From: Bacteroidota bacterium
GTDB taxonomy: Bacteria; Bacteroidota; Bacteroidia; Sphingobacteriales; Sphingobacteriaceae
Assembly (NCBI GenBank): GCA_013287375.1
Contig: JABDDX010000013.1
Location: forward strand, 1 to 45,747
DNA length: 45,747 nucleotides
Direction: 5' to 3'
The notes under the pieces: model-generated
What the model saw: only the letters and a program-made list of their open reading frames with translations
What the model was told of the DNA's origin: nothing
Database searches by the model: none
Part shown: positions 14,863 through 23,652 of the stretch, piece after piece
How the letters are laid out: each line of letters opens with the position of its first letter
How positions within the stretch are numbered: position 1 is the stretch's first letter
Translations under genes and position numbers: made by a program

Positions 14863-16791
14863 ATGATAGCTATAAATAACCTTACGTTTGAGATTGGTGC
14901 AAGAGCCTTATATGATGAAGCTAACTGGCATATTAAACCCGGAGAAAAGATAGGCCTTATTGGCGCTAACGGAACGGGTAAAACCACGTTGCTTAAAATA
15001 ATTGTAGGCGATTACAAACCTACATCGGGCACCATATCTATGGCGAAAGACCTTACCATGGGTTATTTGAACCAGGATTTGCTATCCTACTCATCCGACA
15101 AAAATATTTTGCATGTGGCTATGGAAGCTTTTGAGCGCCAAAACCAGTTGCATGATGAGATTGAGATATTGCTTAAAAAACTGGAAACAGATTATAGCGA
15201 TGATCTGCTAAACAAACTAAGCGACAAACAGCATGAATTTGAACTGCTGGATGGTTACAATATTGAATACAAAGCACACGAAATTTTAGCGGGTTTAGGT
15301 TTTAATGAGGCCGACACGCACCGCAAGCTGAGCACATTTTCGGGTGGATGGCGTATGCGGGTGATGCTTGCTAAGATACTTTTGCAGGCTCCCGATATTT
15401 TATTGCTGGATGAGCCTACAAATCACCTTGACTTACCTTCTATCCAATGGCTAGAGGATTATTTGAAGGCTTTTGAAGGCGCAGTAATCATCGTATCGCA
15501 TGATAGGTGGTTTTTGGATAAGGTGATCAACCGTACGGTTGAATCGCGCAAGGGAAAACTGACCGTTTACGCGGGTAATTATTCTTTTTACATAGAGGAA
15601 AAAGCACAACGTGAAGAAATTCAGCGTGGTGAGTTTAAAAATCAGCAATCAAAAATAAAACAGGAAGAACGTTTGATTGAGCGTTTCCGTGCTAAGGCAT
15701 CTAAAGCTAAAATGGCGCAATCGCGTATTAAGGCATTGGATAAATTGGAGCGCGTGGACGATGTGGATGATGATAACCCATCAGTAAACTTCAGCTTCCG
15801 TTTCTCGAAGCAATCAGGCAGAAACCTGATAACCTTAGAGAATATCACCAAGAAATATCCTGCTATCGACATTTTAGATGATGCTGAAGCTATCATAGAG
15901 AAAGGCGATAAAATCGCTTTGATCGGTGCGAATGGTAAGGGTAAATCGACCTTATTGCGTATTGTTGCCGGCGCCGATAATGAGTTTGAAGGTAAAAAAG
16001 AAACAGGTCATAATGTAACCCAAACTTTCTTCGCGCAGCACCAGTTGGAATCGCTGCATTTGGAGAGTCAGATTTTACAGGAGCTGCAGGCTTTCGCACC
16101 TAAACATAACGAAACTGAACTGCGTTCGATATTAGGTTCGTTCCTGTTTACCGGGGATGATGTATTTAAGAAGATCAAGGTACTTTCGGGTGGTGAGAAA
16201 TCACGTGTGGCTTTGGCTAAAGCTTTAACCGCGGATGCTAACTTTTTAGTACTGGATGAGCCTACCAACCACCTGGATATTGCTTCGGTTAATATATTGA
16301 TACAGGCTTTGCAGCAGTTTGAGGGTACATTTATCGTGGTATCGCACGATAGGTATTTCCTGGATAATGTGGCTAATAAGATCTGGTATATTGAAAATCA
16401 GAAAGTAAAAGTTTACCCCGGCACTTATGCCGAATATGAAGAGTGGAACGCTAAACGTAAGTTAGAGCAAAAAGGCTTACCTCCCGCACCTAAGGTTGAG
16501 AAGAAGGAAGAGAAAAAGCCTGAGCCTGTTAAACAACAACCTCAATCTGACAATAAATTTCAACAGTTGAAAAAGCTTAACCAGGATTTGGCTAAGATGG
16601 AAGAGCAAATGACTGAGCTTGAAAAACAAGTTAAGCAATTTGAAGCCCAACTGGCTGATGAGAAACTTTACAGCGATGCCAATAAATCAAAGGAAGTTAC
16701 ACGCAACTACGACATTAAAAAACTAGAATTAGGTGCTGTGCAACAACGCTGGGAGGCTTTGGCTGAGCAGATAATGGAATTGGAAGCGTAA
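14863..16791 (+). CDS. ABC-F family ATPase (Uup/YheS-like)
   Basis: Soluble twin-ATPase that acts on ribosomes in known ABC-F relatives; 642 aa, no membrane segments. First domain: Walker A GANGTGKTT at 34-42, signature FSGGWRMRV near 160, Walker B LLLDEPTNHLD near 182. Then an interdomain linker rich in charged residues (KIKQEERLIERFRAKASKAK). Second domain: Walker A GANGKGKST at 355, LSGGEKSRVALAK, FLVLDEPTNHLD. The C-terminal 90 residues form a Lys/Glu/Gln-rich coiled coil (DLAKMEEQMTELEKQVKQFE), as in Uup. Translation factor versus antibiotic-protection role cannot be settled; the housekeeping setting favours the former. Confidence 0.92.
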   Translation: MIAINNLTFEIGARALYDEANWHIKPGEKIGLIGANGTGKTTLLKIIVGDYKPTSGTISMAKDLTMGYLNQDLLSYSSDKNILHVAMEAFERQNQLHDEIEILLKKLETDYSDDLLNKLSDKQHEFELLDGYNIEYKAHEILAGLGFNEADTHRKLSTFSGGWRMRVMLAKILLQAPDILLLDEPTNHLDLPSIQWLEDYLKAFEGAVIIVSHDRWFLDKVINRTVESRKGKLTVYAGNYSFYIEEKAQREEIQRGEFKNQQSKIKQEERLIERFRAKASKAKMAQSRIKALDKLERVDDVDDDNPSVNFSFRFSKQSGRNLITLENITKKYPAIDILDDAEAIIEKGDKIALIGANGKGKSTLLRIVAGADNEFEGKKETGHNVTQTFFAQHQLESLHLESQILQELQAFAPKHNETELRSILGSFLFTGDDVFKKIKVLSGGEKSRVALAKALTADANFLVLDEPTNHLDIASVNILIQALQQFEGTFIVVSHDRYFLDNVANKIWYIENQKVKVYPGTYAEYEEWNAKRKLEQKGLPPAPKVEKKEEKKPEPVKQQPQSDNKFQQLKKLNQDLAKMEEQMTELEKQVKQFEAQLADEKLYSDANKSKEVTRNYDIKKLELGAVQQRWEALAEQIMELEA

Positions 16792-16815
16792 TATTTTTAT
16801 TGCCTTAATACGCAG

Positions 16816-16894
16816 TGCTTCTTTGTGCATATCTTTGAGTTTGATGATTAATAATCACCAACCAAGAGATTTACACAAAGAAGCATTTTTTTTA
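16816..16894 (+). terminator. Terminator after the ABC-F gene
   Basis: TGCTTCTTTGTG (16816-16827) pairs perfectly with CACAAAGAAGCA (16874-16885) and is followed by eight T. The 46-nt loop contains TATCTTTG (16830-16837), which could be a -7 box for the next gene. Confidence 0.6.
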
Positions 16895-16901
16895 TCCCAT
16901 T

Positions 16902-18158
16902 ATGAACAGATACCTTACCTTACTATTGCTGTTTATTTCGATAAGGGGCGTAGCCCAAACAGCGCCTTACGATAACAATGTTTATAATCCGGCTATAAAA
17001 ACCGTTGAGTTTTATAATACCAAAAAGGAACCCTCCTTCCCTATCGTCAACTTAAATAGTGCTGAGCAGGTACAACTGGCTTTTGATGACCTGCGTGGCG
17101 GTGTGCGCAATTACTATTATTCGATTGAGCATTGTGATGGGGATTGGAACTCGTCCAATTTATCACCTACCCAATATTTGCAGAATTTTACCGAGGATAA
17201 GATCATAGATTACACTTATTCATCGGCTACCTTTCAAAAGTATACGCATTATACTATTAAGTTCCCGAATGAGTATATCAAACCTAAAATATCGGGCAAT
17301 TATATTTTAAGGGTTTATGAAGATGATGATCCAACCAAACTTATTTTGACCCGCAGGTTTTATGTTTTGAACAGCAAGGTTACAGTAACTGGCGAGGTTG
17401 TGGCATCGAGTGATTTGGATAACAGAGCACATAATCAGAAAATCAACTTTCAGATTGATTATGGAACACTTAAAGTACAGAACCCGAATAACGACATACG
17501 TACCTGGGTAATGCAAAATCAGCGTAACGAGACAGGTAGCTTTACTACACAACCGCAATACATTCGTGGCTCGCAATTAATTTATGGTGATTTAAGCACA
17601 AATGAGTTTCCTGGCGGGAATGAGTTCAGGCATTTTGATACAAGAAGTTTGAGGCTGAATTCCGATAGGGTTTCGCGAATTTACAGGGATACCGCGAATT
17701 CGGTTGTATTGTTAACTGATGTGAGTCGCAATTTACCTAACTATACTTTTTTATATGATAACGATGGGCAATTTTACCCGCTAAATCAGGACGGGACAGA
17801 CCCAACTATTGATGCTGATTACGCGCATATGTTTTTTAGTCTGACCGCGGGAAAGACAGCGGCCGATGGCTCGGCTTATATAGTGGGCAAGTTTAACGAC
17901 TACAAACTGGATGAACACAGCAAGCTTGATTATGATGATAAAGGCAAATTCTACACCCACCTGTTCTTAAAACAGGGTGTTTATGACTACCAGTATGTTT
18001 GGATTGATAACGCCACTAAAAAGCCTGATTACACCCTTTTAGAAGGCAATTATTTTGATACAGAGAATAAGTACCAGGTATTGGTTTACTATCATCCGCC
18101 TGCGGCGCAATGGGAAGAATTGGTAGGGTATGTGGTTTTGAGTTCGGTGCAGAAATGA
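16902..18158 (+). CDS. Type IX secretion system Plug protein (DUF5103)
   Basis: 418 aa with a signal peptide (LTLLLLFISIRGVAQ). Family features: an N-terminal YDNNVYNPAIKTVEFYNTKK strand, FDDLRGGVRNYYYSIEHCDG and WNSSNLSPTQYL (all in about the first 100 residues), and a C-terminal YDYQYVWID and EGNYFDTENKYQVLVYYHPP. In Flavobacterium johnsoniae the DUF5103 protein closes the SprA translocon pore on its periplasmic side. Its presence implies a T9SS elsewhere in this genome; no other T9SS gene is in the window. The start is close behind the ABC-F terminator. Confidence 0.85.
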   Translation: MNRYLTLLLLFISIRGVAQTAPYDNNVYNPAIKTVEFYNTKKEPSFPIVNLNSAEQVQLAFDDLRGGVRNYYYSIEHCDGDWNSSNLSPTQYLQNFTEDKIIDYTYSSATFQKYTHYTIKFPNEYIKPKISGNYILRVYEDDDPTKLILTRRFYVLNSKVTVTGEVVASSDLDNRAHNQKINFQIDYGTLKVQNPNNDIRTWVMQNQRNETGSFTTQPQYIRGSQLIYGDLSTNEFPGGNEFRHFDTRSLRLNSDRVSRIYRDTANSVVLLTDVSRNLPNYTFLYDNDGQFYPLNQDGTDPTIDADYAHMFFSLTAGKTAADGSAYIVGKFNDYKLDEHSKLDYDDKGKFYTHLFLKQGVYDYQYVWIDNATKKPDYTLLEGNYFDTENKYQVLVYYHPPAAQWEELVGYVVLSSVQK

Positions 18159-18228
18159 GAACCAGGATTAAAAGAGCATTAACTGTCATACTGAGCGTAG
18201 TCAAAGTATGTGCGTCGGGCTAACGGAT

Positions 18229-18236
18229 TATTTTTG
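18229..18236 (+). promoter_or_regulatory. Candidate -7 box of the GIY-YIG gene
   Basis: TATTTTTG fits TAnnTTTG, lies 16 nt before the ATG and inside the inverted-repeat unit, so the gene could be expressed wherever the unit sits. Confidence 0.45.
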
Positions 18237-18252
18237 ACAACAAGAGCTTTAT

Positions 18253-18546
18253 ATGAACCAATACTTTGTATACATACTTCTATGCAGTGATAATTCCTAT
18301 TACACAGGTGTAACTAATGATTTGGAACGAAGATTATTTGAGCATCAAAACGGAATGAATCCGAATTCCTATACACATACCAGAAGACCACTCAAATTAG
18401 TTTTTCATGAGATGTTTCCAGATGTTAACCAAGAGATAGCTTTTGAAAAACAAGTTAAGGGTTGGACTAGGGTGAAGAAAGAGGCGATTATTAATGGAGA
18501 TTGGAAATCGTTGCCGAGAATAGCTAAGGAGAAGAAACAGCATTAA
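18253..18546 (+). CDS. Single-domain GIY-YIG endonuclease
   Basis: 97 aa, essentially only the nuclease domain. The FVYILLCSDNSYYTG block supplies the two motif strands, with Y7 and Y17-T-G. The catalytic-helix Arg is R27 in LERRLFEH, and the metal-binding Glu is E65 in EIAFEKQVKGW. This is the YhbQ/UPF0213-type branch, commonly annotated as 'GIY-YIG nuclease family protein' and, from memory, often multi-copy in Bacteroidota. There is no DNA-binding appendage like that of phage homing enzymes. It sits between 30-nt inverted repeats. Target DNA unknown. Confidence 0.92.
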   Translation: MNQYFVYILLCSDNSYYTGVTNDLERRLFEHQNGMNPNSYTHTRRPLKLVFHEMFPDVNQEIAFEKQVKGWTRVKKEAIINGDWKSLPRIAKEKKQH

Positions 18547-18604
18547 GGGCCTTTGCCCACATACTTCGACTACGCTCAGTATGACAGCCCTTGCACATTT
18601 TCTA

Positions 18605-18649
18605 TATAAAACAAAATCCCCGATTCACTTGAATTGCAAATCGGGGATT
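18605..18649 (-). terminator. Terminator of the DPP IV gene
   Basis: AATCCCCGATT (18615-18625) pairs with AATCGGGGATT (18639-18649). Read on the minus strand the hairpin is followed by TTGTTTTATA, right for the gene ending at 18694. Confidence 0.7.
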
Positions 18650-18673
18650 GCCACGCTATCGCTCGCAATGACG
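18648..18673. repeat. Palindromic repeat, GTCATTGC type (second copy)
   Basis: ATTGCCACGCTATCGCTCGC followed by AATGAC matches the 8993-9026 element except for a one-base insertion and a diverged first arm end. It overlaps the terminator of the DPP IV gene. Confidence 0.55.
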
Positions 18674-18693
18674 TGGTGGTTAATTAAATAACC

Positions 18694-20949
18694 TTACTGC
18701 TTATCATTCAAATTAGGCAGATCGCAAACGCCTTTTAAATAACGTTGTAAGTAGTTAAAGTTTACTTCTGATATCAAAATGTAACTCTGCATGTTGTATG
18801 CCGCGCCGTGTGCTCCCGGTGGATAGATGCGTAGGTCAACGTCTTTGCCGGCATTGGTTAAGGCAGTTAATAACTGCATAGTATTAGCCGGGTGTACGTT
18901 ATCATCGCTCATGGAGTGGATCAGCAGGAAGTGATCTTTTAATCCTGGAGCATGCGTTATGTCTGAACTATTTTTGTAGCCTTCCTGGTTATCATCTGAA
19001 GTGCCCATGTAACGCTCGGTATAGATATCATCATATAAGCGCCAGTCGGTTACCGGTGAATTGGCCATACCTACGGTAAAGATACCTGGGTGGGTTAATA
19101 AAGTGTAGGTGGTAATGTAACCACCGTAACTACCACCCATAATAGCTCTTTTTGTGCTATCAATAAATGGCATGGTACCCATATAATGCGCGGTTTCGGC
19201 GAAATCTTCGCTTTCAAATTTGCCTAGTTGTTTGTAAACGCCTTTCAGGAAAGCACTGCCATAGTTGGCGCTGCCCCTGTTGTTCACGTTTACTACCACA
19301 TAGCCATTTTGAGCCAGCCATTGTGCCCATGCGCCATCATTAAACTTGTTGAATACTTCGTGCGATTCCGGGCCGCCGTAAACATCCATTACCATTGGGT
19401 ATTTTTTATTTGGATCGAAGTTGAATGGTTTGATCATGTAGCCATCCAATTCAACACCGTCGCGGGTTTTGAAGTGGAAGTTTTCCTGCGGCGAATAAGC
19501 ATGAGTTGTTATGTAGTCGCTTACCGCTTTATTGTCTTCCAGTGTTTTAAGCACTTTGCCTTTGTCGTCGCACAAATCAACATGGGTTGGTACGTTTACA
19601 CTGCTGTATTTATCAATGTAGAATTTAGTATTTGGCGACATGTTGATGTCGTGATAACCCGGCTGCATGGATAACCTTGTTTTCTTGCTGCCGTCGTATT
19701 TTATAGAGTAGAATTGCTGCTCTATCGGAGAAGTTTCTGCAGACAGGTAATAGATGGTTTTTGAATCTGGATTGATGCCGATAACTTTTAGCATATCCCA
19801 GTCACCTTTTGTTACCTGGTTTAGCAATTTACCCTCATAGCTGTAGCGGTAAATATGATAGTAACCTGAACGGTCTGATACCCAGAAGAAGTCTTTTGAC
19901 TTTTCAGGGAAGTACAGCATATCATTGATATTGGTGTAGAAATTTGAGATAGCTACCCAGGTAGTGTTTTTTTCTTCTAAAACCACATGATGCTCACCAG
20001 TTTTTACATTGAAGAAGTACAGCTTCATATCGTTTTGCGCACGGTTTAGGGTAACCATGGCTAAAACGTCAGGATCGCTTGTCCAGTAGATACGTGGGAT
20101 GTAGAAATCACCTGTCTCATCAGGACTCAACCATACTTTTTTACCAGAGTTTACATCAATCACACCAATTTTTACTGATGGATTTGGATCGCCAACCAGT
20201 GGTATAGAGATGTGGATGTTATTCGGATGCTGACCTTCGTAGTTGGTCATCTGAAAATCGGGTACTTTGCTTTCATCAAATTGCCAGAAAGCCATGTATC
20301 TGTTATCAGGCGACCAGTTCCAGGCTTGTGATACTTCTAGTTCTTCTTCGTAAACCCAATCGCCATGGCCGTTGAAGATGCCATTTTCGCTGGTCGAATC
20401 ACTGGTCAGTTGCTTTTCCTGGCCGGTAGCAAAGTTGTATACGTACATATTGCCCCCACGCTCTATACCTACCATCGAACCATCCGGAGATAACTCGGCA
20501 GAGCGGGCATCTTTAGCGGCAACTTTTAATTGTTTGTTTTGAATATCGTAGATGTAATAATCTGACACCCCCGAGCGACGATAGATCTTACGGAAATTAG
20601 TTTGGAAAACCAGGTGTTTAAAATCATGCGTCCAGTCGAATTTTTCGTATTCGAAAGCTTTGTCGGTGCCGGGATATTTCAGATCGGCGTTGTTGAAGAT
20701 CACGCTTTCCTTTAAGGTAGCGGGATTCATTGAGCTGATGCCGTCTTTGCTAGCGAAGGAATATTGATCGCCGCCATTGATCCAGTCGACATTTTGAGGG
20801 CCTGATTTACCGCGAAGCATTCTGCCCGCCATTAAAGCATCGGTTAAACTGGTGTATTGGGTTTTAGTTTGCGCGATGGTATTTTGGGGTAATACACAGC
20901 CAAACAAACAAAGGCACGCCAACATGCCTTGTAAGGATTTATTTTTCAT
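18694..20949 (-). CDS. Dipeptidyl peptidase IV, S9 family
   Basis: Secreted serine exopeptidase releasing X-Pro (or X-Ala) dipeptides; 751 aa. Signal peptide at 1-27 ends QNTIAQ. An N-terminal eight-bladed propeller follows, with the substrate-anchoring double Glu at 201-202 in GDWVYEEELEVS, characteristic of DPP IV. The C-terminal alpha/beta hydrolase carries S607 (GGSYGGY), D682 (HSMSDDNVH) and H714 (PGAHG); the spacings of 75 and 32 residues resemble human DPP IV. Likely periplasmic peptide utilisation. Monocistronic, with a terminator downstream. Confidence 0.93.
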   Translation of the reverse strand: MKNKSLQGMLACLCLFGCVLPQNTIAQTKTQYTSLTDALMAGRMLRGKSGPQNVDWINGGDQYSFASKDGISSMNPATLKESVIFNNADLKYPGTDKAFEYEKFDWTHDFKHLVFQTNFRKIYRRSGVSDYYIYDIQNKQLKVAAKDARSAELSPDGSMVGIERGGNMYVYNFATGQEKQLTSDSTSENGIFNGHGDWVYEEELEVSQAWNWSPDNRYMAFWQFDESKVPDFQMTNYEGQHPNNIHISIPLVGDPNPSVKIGVIDVNSGKKVWLSPDETGDFYIPRIYWTSDPDVLAMVTLNRAQNDMKLYFFNVKTGEHHVVLEEKNTTWVAISNFYTNINDMLYFPEKSKDFFWVSDRSGYYHIYRYSYEGKLLNQVTKGDWDMLKVIGINPDSKTIYYLSAETSPIEQQFYSIKYDGSKKTRLSMQPGYHDINMSPNTKFYIDKYSSVNVPTHVDLCDDKGKVLKTLEDNKAVSDYITTHAYSPQENFHFKTRDGVELDGYMIKPFNFDPNKKYPMVMDVYGGPESHEVFNKFNDGAWAQWLAQNGYVVVNVNNRGSANYGSAFLKGVYKQLGKFESEDFAETAHYMGTMPFIDSTKRAIMGGSYGGYITTYTLLTHPGIFTVGMANSPVTDWRLYDDIYTERYMGTSDDNQEGYKNSSDITHAPGLKDHFLLIHSMSDDNVHPANTMQLLTALTNAGKDVDLRIYPPGAHGAAYNMQSYILISEVNFNYLQRYLKGVCDLPNLNDKQ

Positions 20950-21041
20950 GAATGAGGGTAATTAAAACTTGCTAAAACTAAACGTTTTTGGGGATGATTA
21001 CAAGTTTAGCGAAAATGTTATGAGCTTAATAGGCGCGATGG

Positions 21042-21113
21042 CTGTCATACTGAGGTAATCGAGGTGGAAGGGCAGGCCTTTATGCTTATGCTTCGAGTGC
21101 TTCAGCAGGACAA
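21042..21113. repeat. Degenerate REP-like palindrome
   Basis: CTGTCATACTGAG (21042-21054) has the same first 13 bases as the GIY-YIG-flanking repeat, and TTCAGCAGGACA downstream (21101-21112) is a decayed complement. Probably an old copy. It lies in the 615-bp gap 20950-21564, which holds repeats only. Confidence 0.4.
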
Positions 21114-21162
21114 TGCGCATGTTCCTCGCAATGACGTGCATTTTCAAGAGTTGCCGAAACTG

Positions 21163-21336
21163 CGTTAGTGATAGCAGCTGGTACCGGGCCTTGTGGCTAA
21201 GGCCGGCGCAGTATGAGCGGATAGCACGGGCCGGAGGCAACGCCCAAAACATATTTCAGACTTTGGCGCGCTCCGTTGACTCACCCGACCACGCTACGCT
21301 GGCCGACCTCTCTTCGCCTATGGCGGAAAGAGGTGA
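21163..21336 (+). repeat. GC-rich composite repeat, modules A and B (copy 3)
   Basis: Module A (21163-21244) starts CGTTAGTGATAG and ends CGGAGGCAACGCC; its variable centre forms a perfect GGCCTT-gtggct-AAGGCC hairpin. Module B (about 21264-21336) contains CGCGCTCCGTTGACTCACCC and ends in a CCTCTCTTCGCC/GGCGGAAAGAGG hairpin. A further CCCTCT/AGAGGG hairpin lies at about 21353-21382, and TCAGAATGACA-type fragments at about 21455-21490. No credible gene lies in this gap. Confidence 0.65.
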
Positions 21337-21564
21337 ATACACAAACTTATTTCCCTCTTTACCGCGCAGCGGAAGAGAGGGCAGGTTGAGCAGCTGAGCG
21401 ATAACCGGGTGAGTTATCTGCAAGCGTAAACCACCTTATAGGTTATTCGTTTCGCTCAGAATGACAAGACGTGATGCAGAATGACAATTGGTGAGCAATA
21501 AATCCGAAATCGAACTTCCAAAATCCGAAATTAAAGTATATTTACAGCTAAAATCACTGACCAG

Positions 21565-22086
21565 ATGCAAGGAAAAAGACCAAAGGACTCCTACACTATA
21601 ATGAATGAGCTGGTATTACCCAATGATACCAATACGCTGAATAACCTGATGGGTGGGCGTTTGCTGCATTGGATGGATATCGCGTCGGCTATTTCGGCGC
21701 AGAAGCATTGTAATAGGATTGTGGTTACGGCTTCGGTGGATAATGTATCGTTTAAGGCTCCTATCAAGTTGGGCGATGTGATTAGTATTGAGGCAAGGGT
21801 TAGCAGGGCATTCACTACTTCGGTTGAGGTGCGGATGGATGTTTGGGCAGAGAATATCCCCAGCGGTACGCGGGTAAAAAGTAACGAGGCTTATTATACT
21901 TTTGTAGCATTAGATAGCGATGGCAATACCGTGAAAGTGCCTGAACTGATACCGGAAACACCTGAAGAAATCCTGTTGTTTGAAGGCGCGCTTCGCCGCA
22001 GGCAATTACGTTTGATATTGGGCGGTAAAATGAGTCCGGATGATGCTACCGAATTGAAGGCCCTATTTTTCGCGGCGCAACAATAA
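21565..22086 (+). CDS. Acyl-CoA thioesterase, hotdog fold
   Basis: 173 aa. It contains a single ACOT/YciA-like hotdog domain: NELVLPNDTNTLNNLMGGRL places the catalytic Asn/Asp region, WMDIASAISAQKHC forms the central hotdog helix, and VSFKAPIKLGDVISIEARV the strands. The C-terminal 40 residues are a helical extension (EEILLFEGALRRRQLRLILG). It hydrolyses acyl-CoA; chain length not predictable. Six bases before the YfcC-like transporter gene, so probably one operon. Confidence 0.88.
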   Translation: MQGKRPKDSYTIMNELVLPNDTNTLNNLMGGRLLHWMDIASAISAQKHCNRIVVTASVDNVSFKAPIKLGDVISIEARVSRAFTTSVEVRMDVWAENIPSGTRVKSNEAYYTFVALDSDGNTVKVPELIPETPEEILLFEGALRRRQLRLILGGKMSPDDATELKALFFAAQQ

Positions 22087-22092
22087 CAGCCT

Positions 22093-23586
22093 ATGGCCAG
22101 CCTGAAGAAACTCCCCTCGCCTATTACCATACTTTTTATAGTGATTATTATAGCCGCGGCGGCCACCTGGCTGCTGCCTGCGGGTGAGTATGATACACTG
22201 AGTTATAACAGCGGATCATTTACGATCAACACTGTTAAGGGCGATAAAACCGTGCCGGTTACGCAGCATACTTTAGATAGCCTTAAGATTTTAATATCGC
22301 TTGATAAGTTTAAAAGCGGCGATATATTTAAACCGGTAGCTATACCGGGCACTTATCATCAGCTTAAAAGCAATAAACAGGGATTTTTGGAAGTGATACA
22401 AGCGCCAGTAAAGGGTTTGTATGATAGCAGCGATATTATATTCTTCCTGCTGTTTATTGGTGGTTTTATAGCCATATTTCAGCGGACGGGCGCTATGGAG
22501 GAGGGTGTTGCATGGCTGTCGCACAAAATGCGAGGGCAGGAAGCCTGGCTTATTATTATCATCACCTTCTTTTTTGCTTTTTGCGGCGCTGCCGAAGGTA
22601 TGGCCGAGGAAGGGTTGGCCTTCTACCCTATTTTAGTACCCTTATATTTAGTGGCGGGTTATGATTTGCTGGTGCCCGTAGCGGTAATTTTCGCGGGGAC
22701 CAATATTGGGAATATGGCATCGTTCAGCAACCCATTCTCTACAGTGATCGCTTCCAACGCGGCTGGAATTAACTGGACTGATGGCATTTATGAGCGTTTG
22801 CTATTTTTTGCGATTACTACCGCTATTACTATTTGGTATATAGTACGTTATGCGCAAAAAACTAAAAAACACCCGGAAACGTCATTGGTTTACCGGTTTG
22901 ATGGCGCGGTGAAATCGAATTTCCCGGCTTTCGATACCGAGGATGGCAAAAAAGTAAAACTGGAGCCGAGGAACGCCTTACAAATAATAATATTCCTGGG
23001 AACTATCGGTATTATGATCGGTGGGTTTATTGAGGGGTGGTCGATGATTGGGGCAACGGCTTTGTTTATCGTGGCTTCGGTACTGATCGCGGTGATTGCC
23101 CGGATGAAGGAAAAGGTGTTTATGGATACCTTTATTGAGGGTGTGAAATCGCTGGTGTCTGTAACGTTAATTGTGGGCGTAGCGCGCGGGGTTACCATTG
23201 TTTTGAATGACGGGCATATCAGTGGCACTTTGTTGTTTTACTCGGCCATGATGGTTGGTAAAATGCATGCGGTATGGTTTATTTTAATGATGATGGTGAT
23301 GTACATGGTGTTTACGCTATTTATTTCCTCATCATCGGGCATGGCGGTACTGACTATGCCGATATTCGGGTCGCTCGCGGTAATTGTGGGTGTGCCTGGT
23401 AAGGAAATTGTAAATGCTTACCTGTTTGGCATGGGGATAATGGGTTTGGTTACCCCTACCGGGATTATGCTGCCATCGCTGAATATTGCCAATGTAAGTG
23501 TAAAGGCCTGGCTGAAATTTGTGTATCCGCTGATGGTAATATTGTTGCTTGTTTCGGCGGCATTTTTGGTGGTTGGGGTATTGTAA
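22093..23586 (+). CDS. YfcC-family membrane transporter
   Basis: 497 aa integral inner membrane protein of the YfcC/C4-dicarboxylate-anaerobic-carrier-like (DcuC/ArcD-related) family, with about 12 hydrophobic segments. The first helix is followed by a family-typical WLLPAGEYD and a large loop up to FLEVIQAPVKGLYDSSDIIF. Other motifs: GTNIGNMASFSNPFSTVIAS, FISSSSGMAVLTMPIFG, and MGLVTPTGIMLPSL near the C-terminus. Substrate unknown; carboxylates or amino acids are the family's range. Cotranscription with the thioesterase might point to organic acid export, but this is conjecture. Confidence 0.88.
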   Translation: MASLKKLPSPITILFIVIIIAAAATWLLPAGEYDTLSYNSGSFTINTVKGDKTVPVTQHTLDSLKILISLDKFKSGDIFKPVAIPGTYHQLKSNKQGFLEVIQAPVKGLYDSSDIIFFLLFIGGFIAIFQRTGAMEEGVAWLSHKMRGQEAWLIIIITFFFAFCGAAEGMAEEGLAFYPILVPLYLVAGYDLLVPVAVIFAGTNIGNMASFSNPFSTVIASNAAGINWTDGIYERLLFFAITTAITIWYIVRYAQKTKKHPETSLVYRFDGAVKSNFPAFDTEDGKKVKLEPRNALQIIIFLGTIGIMIGGFIEGWSMIGATALFIVASVLIAVIARMKEKVFMDTFIEGVKSLVSVTLIVGVARGVTIVLNDGHISGTLLFYSAMMVGKMHAVWFILMMMVMYMVFTLFISSSSGMAVLTMPIFGSLAVIVGVPGKEIVNAYLFGMGIMGLVTPTGIMLPSLNIANVSVKAWLKFVYPLMVILLLVSAAFLVVGVL

Positions 23587-23652
23587 GGAAGCGAAGTAAT
23601 CGCATGACCATGTCAAGCAAATGAGCGCAAGATTAATAGCTAATTAATAATC

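Larger units (their letters stand above)
18183..18587 (+). mobile_element. Candidate 405-bp unit: GIY-YIG gene between REP-like inverted repeats
   Basis: 30-nt inverted repeats at 18183-18212 (CTGTCATACTGAGCGTAGTC...) and 18558-18587, identical but for one position, bracket a single gene and its -7 box. Each arm also holds a small internal CATACT/AGTATG stem. No target-site duplication is evident. Calling it mobile is inference from the layout. Confidence 0.5.

Noticed and set aside
18183-18587. Standard insertion sequence
   Set aside because: No transposase and no visible target duplication; GIY-YIG enzymes are nucleases, so only a candidate mobile unit is claimed.
19228-19674. 148-codon frame antisense to the DPP IV gene
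   Set aside because: It is the mirror of a well-supported coding sequence; no signal peptide, motif or promoter of its own.
21113-21397. Plus-strand open frame of 94 codons
   Set aside because: It lies entirely in composite repeat copy 3; GC-rich repeats give long open frames by chance.
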